Below are positions 23,061 to 35,591 of a DNA stretch of 64,000 nt, in pieces (the first letter of the stretch is position 1; each line of letters starts with the position of its first letter). Made by a program: the position numbers and the translations under genes. The notes under the pieces are model-generated. The model did not search any database. It saw nothing but the letters and a program-made list of their open reading frames with translations, and was not told the DNA's origin. The stretch is from positions 6,753,143 through 6,817,142 of the forward strand of contig CM037864.1 of NCBI GenBank assembly GCA_021292105.1, read 5' to 3'. Source of the stretch: Anadara kagoshimensis. Lineage: Eukaryota; Mollusca; Bivalvia; Arcoida; Arcidae.

Positions 23061-26036
23061 CAGTAAAACCTCTCTAAACCGGACAAGCTCCGGACCATAG
23101 ATTTTGTCCGGTTTAGGGAGGTGTCCGGTTTAGAGAGGTTTTGAAATTTTAACCTGGCTTATCTCCCCTTAACTAAATAAACCTAGAAAGATGTGATACA
23201 TGTCAGAGAAGCCACAATCAACAACACTGTACATGTTCATGTTACCTAAACATCTCATTACATGGTATGCTATATGTCAAAACACTAATTGGTGTTAAAT
23301 CACCTTTAATTCGCTTTCTTAAGAGGATTCTTATTAGGGTACTCAAGGCAAATGGACTACCTTTATTAATCCCTGACAGGACAACAATAGTTTTGACACT
23401 TTTCCTGTCCCTTTTATCCTGGATAATAATTAACAAAACAACTGTAGCAATTATAGATAATAAGATAAGATTGTATAGAAGTGCTTAACTTAATTTATTG
23501 TGTCAAAATAATAAATAAAAAAATAATCAAATTTAGATTATAAAGAATAATCACAAAAAATAATAGAAAAATATATATAGATGAAAAATATTTAAAAAAT
23601 AAATAAACGAGTAATTGAATTAAAAACGCATTTATTTTAAATGAAAATAATCAAAAACAAACATACTTATCCATTTCCGAATCACAATCCAGAAGCAAAG
23701 TAAAAACTTTGGAACTGACAAGTTAGGTTAGACACGTGAACTTCCACCAGGGAAGTGAGGCCGGGTGCTCCGGAAGGGTAAGCACCTCCTGTTTAGCTAG
23801 CTACACCCGTCACGTGTGTAATCAAAATTGTGTGAAAGGAACATGGAACTATGAGACGTCAAATATATCCAAGGCAATCCTGGACACAGAGACATCAAAC
23901 TTATCAACAATACTGTGATGACGGCCATAAAACTTTTTGAGGGACTTGATAAGCCTAGGCTTGCAATATCCCTGAGTCAACAATTTATTTGCAAGCAGCC
24001 TACTTCGTTGTACAAAGTCCCCGTAGTGGGAACAAGCTCTACCATAGCGTATTAATTGGGAAACAAATACACCATAAGCAGGAGAAGCAGGTATATTGCT
24101 GCATAAAAAAGGAAAGTTGACAATAGAAAAATTGAAGTCATCACGTTTGTCATAAAGTTTCAAATGTAGCCTTTCTTGTGCGTCATAATTCAGGTATAAG
24201 TCTAAATATGAAGCAGAACTTGAGGAATCAGTCGTGTCTTTTATTTCAAGCTCACTAGGATAGATGGCATTTACATAGTCTCCAAATTTAGGATTGTTAA
24301 GAGACAGAACGTCATCTATGTATCTGTATGTTGAGTTGAATGATTTGGCGACAGTTTTCTCTCCAGATTTAACAAGGTTCTGCATAAATTCTGCTTCGTA
24401 AGAACAAAGAAACAAATCAGCAAGCAATGGTGCACAGTTTGTACCCATTGGTATACCGATTGTTTGCTGAAATACTATATTACCAAACACAACAAATATG
24501 TTATCTATCAAAAACTCCAACATTTTGTTGATGGTATCTTCAGTATATTTTTGTTTGGAATCCGTATGATGCTTGACAAAATAACCAGAATCCCTGTTCA
24601 GCACCAGATATTTGTATCTTGGCTTACCGTTTTTGTAGAAGAAAGAATTTCTTTAAGACGTTCTTTCAATTTAGAATGAGGGATTGTGGTGTATAGTGTA
24701 GAAAAATCAAATGTTTTTATACTTTTTACATGAGATAAAGTATTAGAAGCAAGATGTTCAAGTAATTCTTTAGACTTTTTTAGAATCCACATTTGGTTGA
24801 TTCCAGATGTAGAATATACTTTTTCTGAATAAGACTGAAGACCATCTTTGACGATTGTCAAAATTTGTGTTAGAGTTACCGATATTGATTTAGTAGTACA
24901 TTTAGATGAGCCTGCTATATATCTTTCCTTGTATGGATTTTTATGAAGTTTAGGAATCCAATACAAGTAAGGAAGATCAAGATCTTCCTCTTTAAGATTG
25001 ATACCAAAAGACTCGAGAACTCCCCTATGGTTGGAAAGAACTTCAACTTTGGTAAAATTAGTTCTAGAATATGCAGGGTTATTTGATATACTATCTTAAC
25101 CAAGCTCCTTAATAAGACATTCAAGGTAGAATCTCTTTCAAACGAGAATAATGTTGTTGGAAGCCTTATCAGCTGGGACAACAACATATTTGTTGTGTAT
25201 GTCTGTAAAAATTGCCTTGATTTCTGGATCCTTGAGTACTGAAGACGGTTTAGTACTCATAGACCCTTTAAGTTTGGCAATCCTAGTTTTAACGAAAGAT
25301 CTAACAACCTTTATCCAGTCGGATAAGGTATCAAGCTCAACATCTTCTAATTTAGCCCAACGTCTGGCGTACTCTTCAACGGAATCCATGACAAGTCGGA
25401 AATTCTGTCCCCAAGTATAAGGTTGAGCTTCTCGATATTTAGGACCTTTTGAAAGTAAAAATCTTAATTTGGTGTTCTCAATTATGTTGAGATCACCAGT
25501 TATTACATGTCCAGCCGGTCCATAAATATAGGGAGAAGACGAGCAAGAGCAAGTAGGTGGAGTAAAATTGTGAAAGTTTAAACACTGCAATGTTTGTTTA
25601 TAATTAAATATTTTGGATGCAATAGGTTTATTGTAAGAGTAGGAAACTAGAGGTGGAGAATTAATTTTGAAATAAGCAGGAATTTTAGATTGGACTTGTT
25701 TATTTTGAATAAAAAAGAATTTAAAAAAACTTATGAATTTTAAGTGCCCATAATTGAATATTTTTATAGATCTTTTTAAAACTAATATATTTAAAAAAGG
25801 AAAAAACAAGTAATTAAAAAAATTAATCAAAATGTTGTCCGGTTTAGAGAGGTTAAATTTTAAGGATATAAGCAACTTGGGACTAAAAAGTTTGTCCGGT
25901 GCCGGAATAGAGAGTGTCTGGTTTAAAGAGGTTCTTGATAATTGAAATAAAGAAGGATAAATCTAGGACCAAATATTTTGTCCGGAATAGAGAGTTGTCC
26001 GGTTTAGAGAGTGTCCGGTTTAGGGAGGTTTCACTG
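23061..26036. mobile_element. pogo/Tigger-like element with inserted PLE
   Basis: The left end CAGTAAAACCTCTCTAAACC and, inverted, the right end CAGTGAAACCTCCCTAAACC are flanked by TA on each side (23059-23060, 26037-26038). Motif gtccggtttagagaggt repeats near both ends, at least six times. Own sequence is only about 0.8 kb (23061-23640 and about 25830-26036) with no transposase: a non-autonomous copy. The rest is a PLE. Confidence 0.85.
23644..25820 (-). mobile_element. Penelope-like element, longest copy, broken
   Basis: Minus-strand reverse-transcriptase coding with FSTLYTTIPH, QTIGIPMGTNCAPLLADLFL (RT motif region), YRYIDDVLSLNNPKFGDY (catalytic YIDD) and KLYDKRDDFNFSIVNFPF, plus an upstream PPTCSCSSSPYIYGPAGH block. 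It ends FYGRHHS...FDVSVS, followed by the shared 3' tail. No GIY-YIG endonuclease is seen; the 5' part is missing, so this may be an endonuclease-lacking lineage or truncation. The reading is interrupted about three times. Inserted within the pogo-like element. Confidence 0.9.
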
Positions 26037-26116
26037 TATTATTATATTTTATTTATTTTACAATTTGAGTTGGAAATTGTGTACATCATTCCTTTTTTAT
26101 TTTTTGGAAATTTTTA

Positions 26117-27940
26117 TTGAACAAGAAAATGGAAATGTCAACAGAAATTAAGTTGGGTGCCAGATTTAACACGTCATTTCAAAATGAATTTCAAACATGG
26201 TGCAACAAATCTTTTCATCCTATGAAAATATTTGATAGCAAAAAATTGAAAAATGTAGAAAAAGCCAACTCAAATGTAGAATGTAGTATTCAGATGTAAA
26301 CATGAGGGAAAACCAAGGGTTCTTTCAAACTATAAGAGACCAAACCAATCCTATCTTGCCAGGAACTCTCCAGTGATGGTCCGTTTACGTTTAAATGACA
26401 GGGAATATGAAGTTTTAAAAATTTGTGAAGAACACAATCATCCTATTTCGGAAGATTTATATAAACTTTATAGTTCAAATAAAAAAAAACTTTTGGTAGA
26501 TGAAATTGCAAAAATCAAAGAATTTATGGAAATGTAGAAACAAAAGATATAAGGGATTTTGTTGAGGAAAATTTTGGGAAATATCTGACAAATCAAGACA
26601 TCAGAAACAAAAAATTATTATTAAAACAATCTGACATTAATAACAGAAATGAAGGTCAACAAGTGTTTGATGTCATAGAAAATTATAAGTTACAAGATCC
26701 AAGTGCCTCTTTTATTTTTAAACTTTCAGAAGACAAAACCCTTGATATTCTTTATATTCAAACATCTCAAATGAAAACTTTGTTTAAACAATACCCATAA
26801 ATGATATTTGTTGATGTAACATACAAATTAAATATTGAAGGTTATTCTTTATTTGTTATTATGGTTGAGGATGGGGAGAGAAAAGGCAGGGCTGTTGCTT
26901 ATTGTTACTTAAAATCTGAGAAAAAGGAATATTTATCTGCTGCTGTCAAACATTTTTGCAAGTTAAATGAGGAGAATTTTCAAAGCATTAAAATATTGTT
27001 ATGCACTTTCCATGTTTTGAAATATTTCAAGAAGAAAGTAAATGAATTGGAAATAACTAGAGATAACAAACAAACTTTAATGTGTCTCATTTCAAAGCTA
27101 GTATATTCTAAAACCCAATCTGAATATGCAGAACATTATGATACTTTAATGAATAATTATCCAGATTTCCTACCTTACTACAATTTAAATTGGCACAGTT
27201 GTCAAGAAATGTGGGTCCATTATTTTAGAATATCTACAAGTTAGTTATTTAGGGAATAACACAAATTAAAGATTAGAGAGTCACAATCAGAAATTAAAAC
27301 AATACATCAAAAGAAACTGTCATTTGTCAAAATCAATACAAGGTCTTTTACGTTTTATTAAGGACACATTGAAATCAATTTCCATAAAACAGTTTCAACA
27401 GCTCAAAACAAAGATCGATCAAAGTACTGAAAATCTCATCAATACACTAATGTTTAACTCATGTGTTCAACCTGCATATGAACTCATGAAAAGTCAGCAA
27501 GAAAAACAAATAAACCGAAATTTTGATGTAGAATTTTCAAACACTGAAAACAATTTTTTCTTCAAAATGCAGCGGAAAAGTTATGAAGTTTCTAAAAGTA
27601 TGGACAACTGCTCTTGCTTTTTTTTGCAGTGTATGGTTTGCCATGCCAACATATATTTGCCGCTAAGAAACATATTGGAGATGTATTGTTCTCTCCAAAT
27701 TTAATCCCAAAAAGGTGGCGAATTAACCAAGAACCAGAAATTGTAGACTCACAATCTGAGATTACACAAATTTCATCAGTTAAAAAGATTTTTATGGTTA
27801 AGAAAGACAAACAGCAAAACAATAATGTTAAGAAAATATTAAGTGAAAGGGCAAAATTTAATATTGCACTAGATTTTATAAAAGATTTTCATCTTTTCTT
27901 GCTACATTTGGCCATAATGAATTCTATGAAAAATTAAATT
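26117..27940 (+). pseudogene. MULE transposase with SWIM zinc finger, decayed
   Basis: Pieces in order: FNTSFQNEFQTWCNKSFHP and, later, VRLRLNDREYEVLKICEEHN with HNH (FAR1/FLYWCH/WRKY-GCM-like zinc finger); MIFVDVTYKLNIEGYSLF (first catalytic Asp of the MULE DDE domain) with LLCTFHVLKYFKKKV (C-x-x-H of the MULE fold); and NCSCFF then YGLPCQHIFAAKKH (SWIM finger C-x-C...C-x-H). It resembles ZSWIM1/3-type MULE proteins. Several frame breaks and a missing stretch between the two catalytic blocks show it is dead. AATAAA at 28121 may be its poly(A) signal. The pogo insertion lies just upstream, possibly in its promoter. Confidence 0.8.
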
Positions 27941-28317
27941 CACTAAAACAACTGAAACTTCAATGGCAAAAACATGAGTCGGGTGAAGAATTTTTCAAGA
28001 AATTCCAAATAATAATAATTTCATATATAAGTTATCTATTTAATTTGTATACTATCACAAAAAGCTTCTAAACTTCTCATTTTCTCTTTAATTCTGAATC
28101 ATTGTGATGGATAACTAATCAAATAAATGGATCACGTGAGAACCACGTCCTCGTCGTGGGATCTGGAAACATGTTCAGTTATTATACGTCATAGTATTTA
28201 TATAATTAAATTAATTTAATTATTTATCAACAGTGCCATGTTTTGAATAATTAAATATTTTTTTATTATATAATAATGGCATATATAACTATTCATGGCA
28301 AAGTGTTCTCGATATAT
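27941..28317 (+). other. MULE 3' spacer
   Basis: AT-rich, with short palindromic words (aattaaattaatttaatt). No coding. Confidence 0.5.
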
Positions 28318-28442
28318 TAGCCGATATACTTCATTGAACACAACCATGTCCTTATACAGCTGATACTAGTTATCGTATTGCGCATGCGTAAGTGTAAATA
28401 ACGCCAGTCTACTTATTATTATGCGGCCTTAAGTGTAAATAA
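28318..28442 (-). repeat. Right terminal inverted repeat of the MULE
   Basis: Reads tgcgcatgcgtaagtgtaaa and gcggccttaagtgtaaataa, the inverse of the left arm, with one small length change near agtctacttatt. Confidence 0.85.
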
Positions 28443-29254
28443 CGTCGGCCTTTTTTCAAAATGGCGGATGCTTCATTTAGTATGGGTACTGTCGCCGATT
28501 AAGAAAATTATTTGAAAGAAAGGGCATATCAACAACAAATTACAACCGCCAATCGCTTTTATAATGGGCTATTCCATTTAATAAGTGCGCCCCCTGAGAA
28601 AGGCATCATGTAGGGGGAAGGGGTAATTAATTCTAATAGAGGGGGGTTAAATGTCTATGTAGGCCAGGGGGTGGGGGGTGGTTTAGAAATTCTGAAAAAA
28701 AGCATTATGTGGGGGACAGACGTGTACTATTCCATATGTCATTAATTCATTTTCAAGGTATTTAATTTTAAAAAAAATTAGCACAGAACATCTGGCATCA
28801 GTTTTGCCTGCAATTTATCATATGGAGGTGTACAAGAAAGCTTTAAAAAGCTATAAAGATTACCAATGAGAAACAATAAAAGTGGCCTTTATGGGCAGGT
28901 GACCCTTGTATACAGGTTCAAATAACATGAAGAAAGAGCAATTGCGATGATGTTTTATTGGCCTTTAAATGCAGGTGGTTCTTATATAGAGGTGGCCTTT
29001 AAGATAGGTTCGACTGTATATATATATATATTATACTTACAATACTGCTCAACTTGTATAGCTAGGTGGCATCTAGTCACTTGTTACGAAATGCACTTAG
29101 TTTTAATGGAAGATTTTGTAGTGACTGATTAGATGAGCATCTCCAATTAAACTGGAGATGGTAAGTGATGTGGTTTACATTATTATCTATGATTCTGGCC
29201 CTTCAAACATATTTCAAAACATTCTTGATCGTTTATTTACCGACATTTTTGCAG

Positions 29255-29398
29255 GGAATACCGACACATGATGCTGAAGGGAATGAGCTTACAAAATCTA
29301 CCTTGAAAAAATTAACTAAAACATACGAACAGCAAGAAAAAAATATAAAAAATACATGAAGTCGAAAGGTAATGGTGATGCTAGATCTGAACAGAAAT
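29255..29398 (+). pseudogene. Duplicated last exon of cysteinyl-tRNA synthetase
   Basis: A second copy of the final CARS1 exon, with its acceptor (ttttgcag) and the same opening [15 protein letters not shown], lies 17.3 kb downstream as part of the segmental duplication. It loses frame in the A-rich stretch after TYEQQEK and meets a stop early, at 29357-29359, so the original tail is not kept. No other CARS1 exon accompanies it. It is probably a dead by-product. It could still be spliced as an alternative terminal exon with a slightly different tail, since the acceptor is intact. Confidence 0.85.
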
Positions 29399-30304
29399 GA
29401 ACCAGTGTACCCATATTTTTCATAGCATCAGAGCTTTAAAAATATGATCATGAAATGGATGACATTCTATGTTGTGTTTTGGCATAGATTATATCTCTCA
29501 AGAGATTTCCACAGAATTTTTAAAATTATTTATCAATGTACTGAAAGACAAAATGGTCTATTTGAATTTTTTATCACTGTATTTCATGTTTTTGTGTACA
29601 TGTATTCAAAAATGCCTTTTGTGAAAAATATGAATGCTTGCTTTTGATGTGGTACAGTGCCTGTGGTACATTTATTGAAAGTCAAGGAATACCTGTGTTT
29701 TAAAGTTAAACTAAAAAGAAAGATTGAGAAAGAGATGTCAGATTGCTTTACAGCAAATAATATAATTGTTTTACTATTTAGATGTAAAGGCAAACAACAT
29801 TAACCTGTCTGCTTTACCTTTTATTAGGAATATTCATATAGAAGGCCGTGTAACGCATTTAAAATAAAGCACTGGGGACTTTTTTACGTCATTATAAAGC
29901 AACTTCATTTTATTGTATATAGAGAAGTGGTCTGGCCCAATATTTGACTTCACACTATTAATGTATTCGGTTTAAGCATGTTGATTATATTCATGTTTTA
30001 CTATATATGCTTGTGTTCCCAAAACAAAAATGTGCTCATCAGTAATAAAAAAAATTATTTAAAGGTCAAGCGGACAAGTCAATGTTGTTCACCTATAAAT
30101 AGCTAGATCTACTAGTTGTATATTTGCAAAATGCTTAATGGTTAAAGAATGTAATTGCAAGACTGGACTGACCAATCCATGCTGTCCATTTCCTTGTAAC
30201 ATATTAGATAAAATGGCAGAAAGAATTTGAAATTCAAATTGATTTCCAGAATTATAATTAAATATTGGTAATACAAGAAGTTGTATGAAGTGGACTTGTA
30301 TATG

Positions 30305-30412
30305 GTTACATGATGATCCCTCCAGGATTCAAACCTATAACCTTAGACCCATGACTTATAAGTCATAAGCCTGGCACAACTACTAAGCCGCATGTTCCCA
30401 CTGTTATGTGTA
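30305..30412 (-). repeat. tRNA-derived SINE head
   Basis: The minus strand shows A box-like gcggcttagtagttgtgcc and B box ggtttgaatcctgg. Present in copy B only. Confidence 0.6.
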
Positions 30413-31059
30413 TATAAGACAGGTCATGTTGCCTGGTCACTTTTTGCAAATGTGATATTTCCATGCTAACTTTTAGCACTTTGTAATCCACAGATGATGG
30501 AAACACAAAAAATGGCAAAATTGTGATAATGATAACAACCTCTTACAAAGCCAACAATGAGATTTTGCAAACATTTCCATCCATAAAATAATCACATTTA
30601 GAGTATGATTTTATTGAATTATTTACTCTTGTTTGTAATTTATCTAGTATCATGCATAATTTAAATGTTTCCTGTTAATTCTTTTATATCGTCCTCAAAC
30701 AGAAATCTAAGTCAATTTTTTAAAAAGCTTGTTAGAAAGTCATAAAACCAAATGGCAATCACCTATTTATTTAATAAATGTAGGTATATGCATGATAATA
30801 GTATTGGATTATGTATGTTGTCATCATATATTCATAAAGCAGTTTTCACATGTATTGATACCATCTTGATGTAAACAGCTGATTTTGCATGATTAAAAGA
30901 CTATATAGAAATCTTTAAAAAATTGCCTCTTTCTTTTTTTTTTAAATCAATGTCTACTTACATGACTCCTGTCACATATTCATACCTTCTGATGTGTTTG
31001 TATTGAAAAATACCCTGGATATATTTGACATATCATTCTAAATTTTGATTACACATGTG

Positions 31060-31215
31060 GTTGGTGTAGATAAACAGGAGGTGCTTACCCTTCTGAAGCA
31101 CCCAGCCTCACTTCCCTGGTGGAAGTTCATGTGTTTATCTTAAATTGCCAGTTTTAAAGTTTTTACTTTGCTTTAAGGATTGTGATTTGAACATAGGTTT
31201 GTATGTTTGTTTTTG
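31060..31215 (+). mobile_element. PLE 3' tail (copy B counterpart)
   Basis: The same tail as at 14375-14520, at the equivalent place in the duplication. Confidence 0.75.
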
Positions 31216-32147
31216 ATTCTCCAAACCAGAATGTTAGGCTAAAGTTGGGTTTTATTCCCAATGAAAAACCATATTGTCTGATTTTTTTTGTGTTTTTCCA
31301 TTTGAACAGATATGATGTTATAGTCCTGTTCATTTGTATGACCGGAAACATTTATATTCCAGAGATCTTTAACTAGAATTGATTCTATTGAAATTTAATA
31401 TCAGTTTATACAGCTTCATCAGTAAAGTATCGTGTGCAAGTTTGAATGTTGGTCATCTCTGATGATATTCCTAGGAGTTATTTCCCTTTGAATAAAAAAT
31501 TTCCTTCCCTGAAAACGATACCAGTAGTTTGAGACAAGATCGAATGTGATATTTGAATTCTTTAGGTGGGATTGAACACAAATATTAAATAACAATTTCC
31601 GTTACAGATATTCATTAAGTTGACTATTTGATAATTTTTTTGAAATTTTATAAAAAGAAAGTTTGCATTTAATTTGTGAAAAAATTAGATTTACTTTCAA
31701 GAAATATGTTTGTAATCATTCATAGATACTTTTATTAACAGTTGAATGTCCTTAAGTACTGTTTTTCCAAAAAAATCAAATTTGATGCTCTTTTCTTCTA
31801 ACAATATACCAAGTAGGTATATTCACAACCGCAATTTAATGTTGACTTTGTTTCTCAAATTTTAAATAATCAAAACATTTTAATGCTTCTTTGAGAAAAA
31901 CATGTTTCTAATAATTTACCAAAAATTTTCCCTTTGTCGCTGCCACATCTAAAGGACAACCATGAATGCTCAGATGGTCAAATATAATTTATTGTTTAGG
32001 TAATTACAACACAAAAAAGAGTTTTAGACCAAACTTATAATTACCTCTGTAAGAAACTGTTGTCCCATTTGCAGAAGAATTAAAACACAACCTTGCACAT
32101 ACACAATCACTCTGGAACTTAATCAATCAATCAATCAGTGCACACAC

Positions 32148-32148
<1 letters not shown>

Positions 32149-32207
<59 letters not shown>
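32149..32207. repeat. (AT)n microsatellite
   Basis: An almost pure alternating AT tract; counterpart of 16102-16160. Confidence 0.9.
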
Positions 32208-32209
<2 letters not shown>

Positions 32210-32463
32210 TAAGAACCTATACCATGTGGTACACAAAATCACTAAAATGCTTAAATTTGCAATAATATGTATGGTCATTGTTATACAGATATTGAATGTG
32301 CTTTGCTCAGAGTTATGTATACAACCTTCAGTCTTGGTAGCACATTTCCTGACTTATAAAGCAGGTAACTGCATCTGCTACTGAAAGACGGAATTACCCA
32401 TTCCTTATCTAAACGTATATCATCTGATTATTAAACATCCAAAGTGTATTGTTCTATTTTGAA

Positions 32464-32692
32464 AATATACTCAACAAAAAAACTAAGGACCACATCAAAA
32501 ACATTATCTAAGTTTGTAGAACATAAATCATATCATTAAAGCTTCATCATGAATGAGATTTAGTTTTATGCACAATAAATTACATCATGTGAAACAATAA
32601 CAAAATATAGATGTATTTTATAAATTTTTCAGCGTTTGGATTTTTGATTCAAATTTTACATTGGTCCTTAACTTTTTTTGTTGAGTTAAGTT
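32464..32692. mobile_element. MITE with TACTCAACAAAAAA ends, copy B
   Basis: Left atactcaacaaaaaaactaa, right aactttttttgttgagtt; the inverted ends are better kept than in copy A. Confidence 0.65.
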
Positions 32693-32814
32693 TAACTCTG
32701 TCATGTGATATCCTGATTTGAAGTTCTCTTAATGTTCAAGGGATATCTATCCTATATATCCGCCATTGTGATCAGCAGTGTAATCAACCCTACAACAAAG
32801 TGGAAAATAATGGC

Positions 32815-32975
32815 TGGTGTAGCTAGCTAAACAGGAGGTGCTTACCCTTCCAGAGTACGTGGTCTCACTTACCTGGTGGAGGTTCAAGTGTTTAACTTAA
32901 ATTGCCATTTTCATAGTTTTTACTTTGCTTTGTAATTGTGATATGGACATGGATTGGTACCTTTATTTTTGATTA
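32815..32975 (+). mobile_element. PLE 3' tail (copy B counterpart)
   Basis: Same words as 16868-17025, at the matching place. Confidence 0.75.
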
Positions 32976-33059
32976 TTAAGTCAAAATTTGATTTAAAGAT
33001 AACTTGATAAGATCATTGTTAGTATTAGATTTAGATGATAAAGAGCATCATATATATTA

Positions 33060-34030
33060 ACCAGAAACAAACAAACCAGTCTATTTTCAAATCACAATCC
33101 AAAAAGATAAAAACTGAAAACTTACAAATTTAGTTTTATAGTTGAAGTTCCACTAGGTTAGTGAGGCCGGGTGATCTGGAAGGGCACGCATTTGTTTTTA
33201 GGTAACTACACCCGCCATATGTTATTTAAAAAACTAAGGAAACATGAAATTAACATGAAACTATGGGACATCAAAGTTTGGATGGAAATTTTGGATGCAG
33301 AGACAGCATACTTATCAACAGTATTGTGATAACGGCCATTGGACTTTTTGATGGCCTTGATAAGCAGTCTTAAAATATTCCCGAGGCAACAAATTAGTTG
33401 TATGCAGCTTGCTGCGTTGTATAAAATTTCCTTAGTTGGAACAATCGTTTACTTAGCGCTTGACATTAAAAACAAAACCACCATCAGCAGGGAAAGAGGG
33501 TCTAGTGCTACATTGAAAAAGGAGGTTGAAAATGGAAGTCATCACGATTGTCATAAACAATGTAGCTTTTCGTGGATGTCATATCGAATCGAGGTATTAG
33601 TTCAATTCAAAAACAGACATAACGATCCATGTTTAAATCACAATCCCGATGCAAAGCAAAAACTTTGAAACTGATAGACTTGATTAAACATTGGTTAAAC
33701 ACGTAAACTCAACCGTGGAAGTGAGACATGATGAACGGGGAGGATAAGTACCTGATGTAGCGATTACATATGTGTAATCAAAATTGAGAGTAAAAGAAAT
33801 ATGAAGCAGAACATAAAGATTGAGTATGTTTTATATTTCATGCTCACTAGGGCAGAATTTAAGCAGAACCTTGTTACATCTGGAGAGAAGACTGTCGCCA
33901 AATCATTCAACAAATACAATGTACATTTATATAGATGGCGTTCTTTTTATTATCAATTCTTATTTTTGTTTTTTAGGCTTTATAAATTTCATCCCCTATT
34001 GAGCTGGACATAAAAGGTACAACGGGTTTT
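33060..34030. mobile_element. Cluster of old PLE fragments, copy B
   Basis: The same arrangement as 17110-18060: minus tail with RT end, second minus tail, then a plus-strand scrap with SGEKTVAKS. Confidence 0.6.
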
Positions 34031-34455
34031 AGGTCCTGTTTCATACATTGTATTTGGACCTGCACCTCAATTGTACAATAATAGTTACAATTTTCTTATT
34101 ATCTGGTCCCAGTTTCTCTATCGTTCCTAATCGTGAATTAACATTTTCAGCATATGGCATTATTATTCCAGTTTTAACGTCACCTTACCTTTTTGAAATT
34201 TACCATGGTATATTACGTCAATATATTGTTATATACCATTTTCGAATTGTATTATGGTTTTTTTACGGCAATATATTGTTTACAATACATTTTTTAATGT
34301 GTTGAAAAATAAAATCAAAAAAGGTATATGACAATGCCTTACCGATTTACTACATTGCTACTTTTAAGTCGTGGAAACTTTACTTTTACCGTTATTTACC
34401 AGGTTTAAAAATACCAGTATTGCAGATTAACATTAGTAAATATTATTTCTCTCAC

Positions 34456-35591
34456 CTCTGCCTACGACCATCAGGGAGATTAACGGTGTAGGTCCCATAC
34501 ACTGAATCAACACCTGCTACAAATTGGCTTCGCTTTTGACTATTTGGCATCAATACACCTGACTTCACAAGCATTTTCTTACAGTTATCTGACACTAATG
34601 CACCTGGTCTATCTCTTTTCACCAACATTTTCTTACGGTCATCTGACACTAATGCACCTGGTAAACCTCTCTTAACCACCATATCCCTATGACCATCTAT
34701 CGTATATAACGTATTTCTCTCTATCCGTTTAGCATCATTACTTGACGTAAAGACCTGTCTGTGTGGCATTAGTGCTCTTTTCAATAATACCTTCCCGATT
34801 TGTTTTTGTGGAACAATTTTCAAGGAATTGATCTCTAAAGAAAAACGGAAATCTTGTTTAGACCGGATGATTTTTCTTAAAATACACATATTTTTGTGAT
34901 TGTTTCATGTTGTCAAGTACAATTTCAGATTTGAAATGTTAAGTTTTGTTTGGTTGTGAATATAAGGCGAGTTTATGTTATGGTATATGATAAGCATTTC
35001 GTGTTCGGATAACCATTTATCATCTAAATGTTATGTTGAAAAGGTCTGCAGTTACTATAAATGCAAAAAAGTACAATGTTTCACTACAAAAGTGGATTGG
35101 TTCTTGACGTAGAACAATTTCAACAAACATATAACGCAATATTTCTAAAAAACATGGATATATTAATAAAGAAACTTAAAGCCTCACAAACACCTAAACA
35201 AGTTTAGAGTAATTAAGTAGAAATGTGTACTGTACAAAATGAAGTTGCAATAACCCTATCAAAAACAAACATAATGATCAATGTCCGAATCACAACCCAG
35301 AAGCAAAGTAAAAACTTTGAAACTGACAATTAAGGTTAGACACGTGAACTTCCACCAGGGAACTGAGGCCGGGTGCTCCGGAAGGGTAAGCACATTTTGT
35401 TTAGCTAGCTACAATAAAGGAACTTAAAGCCTCACAAACACCTAAACAAATATAGAATAATTAACTAATGATGTGTACTGTAGAAAATGAAGTTGCGATA
35501 ATCCAACCGACATTGTAAATTATCGCTTTAACTTACCTGTGACACAGGCTAGATAAAACATTCCGAACACGATATAACTTAATTGTTTCAT
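34456..35591 (-). CDS. Secreted dibasic-site peptide precursor, paralogue B
   Basis: Exon 1 (35537-35591) encodes MKQLSYIVFGMFYLACVT with a GTAAG donor, phase 1. Exon 2 (34456-34834) opens with INSLKIVPQKQIGKVLLKR like copy A. It has an extra internal repeat: VVKRGLPGALVSD then LVKRDRPGALVSD, and ends LPDGRRQR at an AG|GTGAG donor. About 145 residues if read to the overlapping TGA (34452-34454). It differs from A by many substitutions and by one added repeat unit, yet stays open, which argues that it is or was under selection. The intron contains a PLE tail (35265-35412). Confidence 0.75.
35265..35412 (-). mobile_element. PLE 3' tail
   Basis: Same orientation and place as 19735-19905 relative to the duplicated gene. 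Confidence 0.8.

Larger units (their letters stand above)
20158..28442 (+). mobile_element. Long-TIR Mutator-like element with NADAR/SGNH gene
   Basis: About 125-bp inverted repeats at 20158-20286 and 28318-28442 (shared words ttatttacacttaaggcc, cttacgcatgcgcaatacga, ttgttcaatgaagtat) bracket 8.3 kb. Inside, left to right: a 115-bp tandem array, TATA box, NADAR then SGNH-hydrolase coding, a PLE tail, a pogo-like element with a PLE inside it, and a decayed MULE transposase. Long TIRs plus a MULE transposase on the same strand fit one Mutator-like element. A target duplication could not be read. Arms differ by roughly 15-20%, so it is not recent. The alternative is that the TIRs and the transposase come from different elements. 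Confidence 0.7.

Noticed and set aside
25151-25420. Plus-strand frame over the PLE
   Set aside because: Antisense of the reverse-transcriptase region.
20158-28442. Polinton or other capsid-bearing element, because of the long TIRs
   Set aside because: No capsid, protein-primed polymerase, integrase or packaging ATPase frame was seen, and the only transposase is of MULE type.
28550-28735. G-rich stretch beside the MULE as a regulatory element
   Set aside because: Only short runs of G in a simple context; no motif that can be named.
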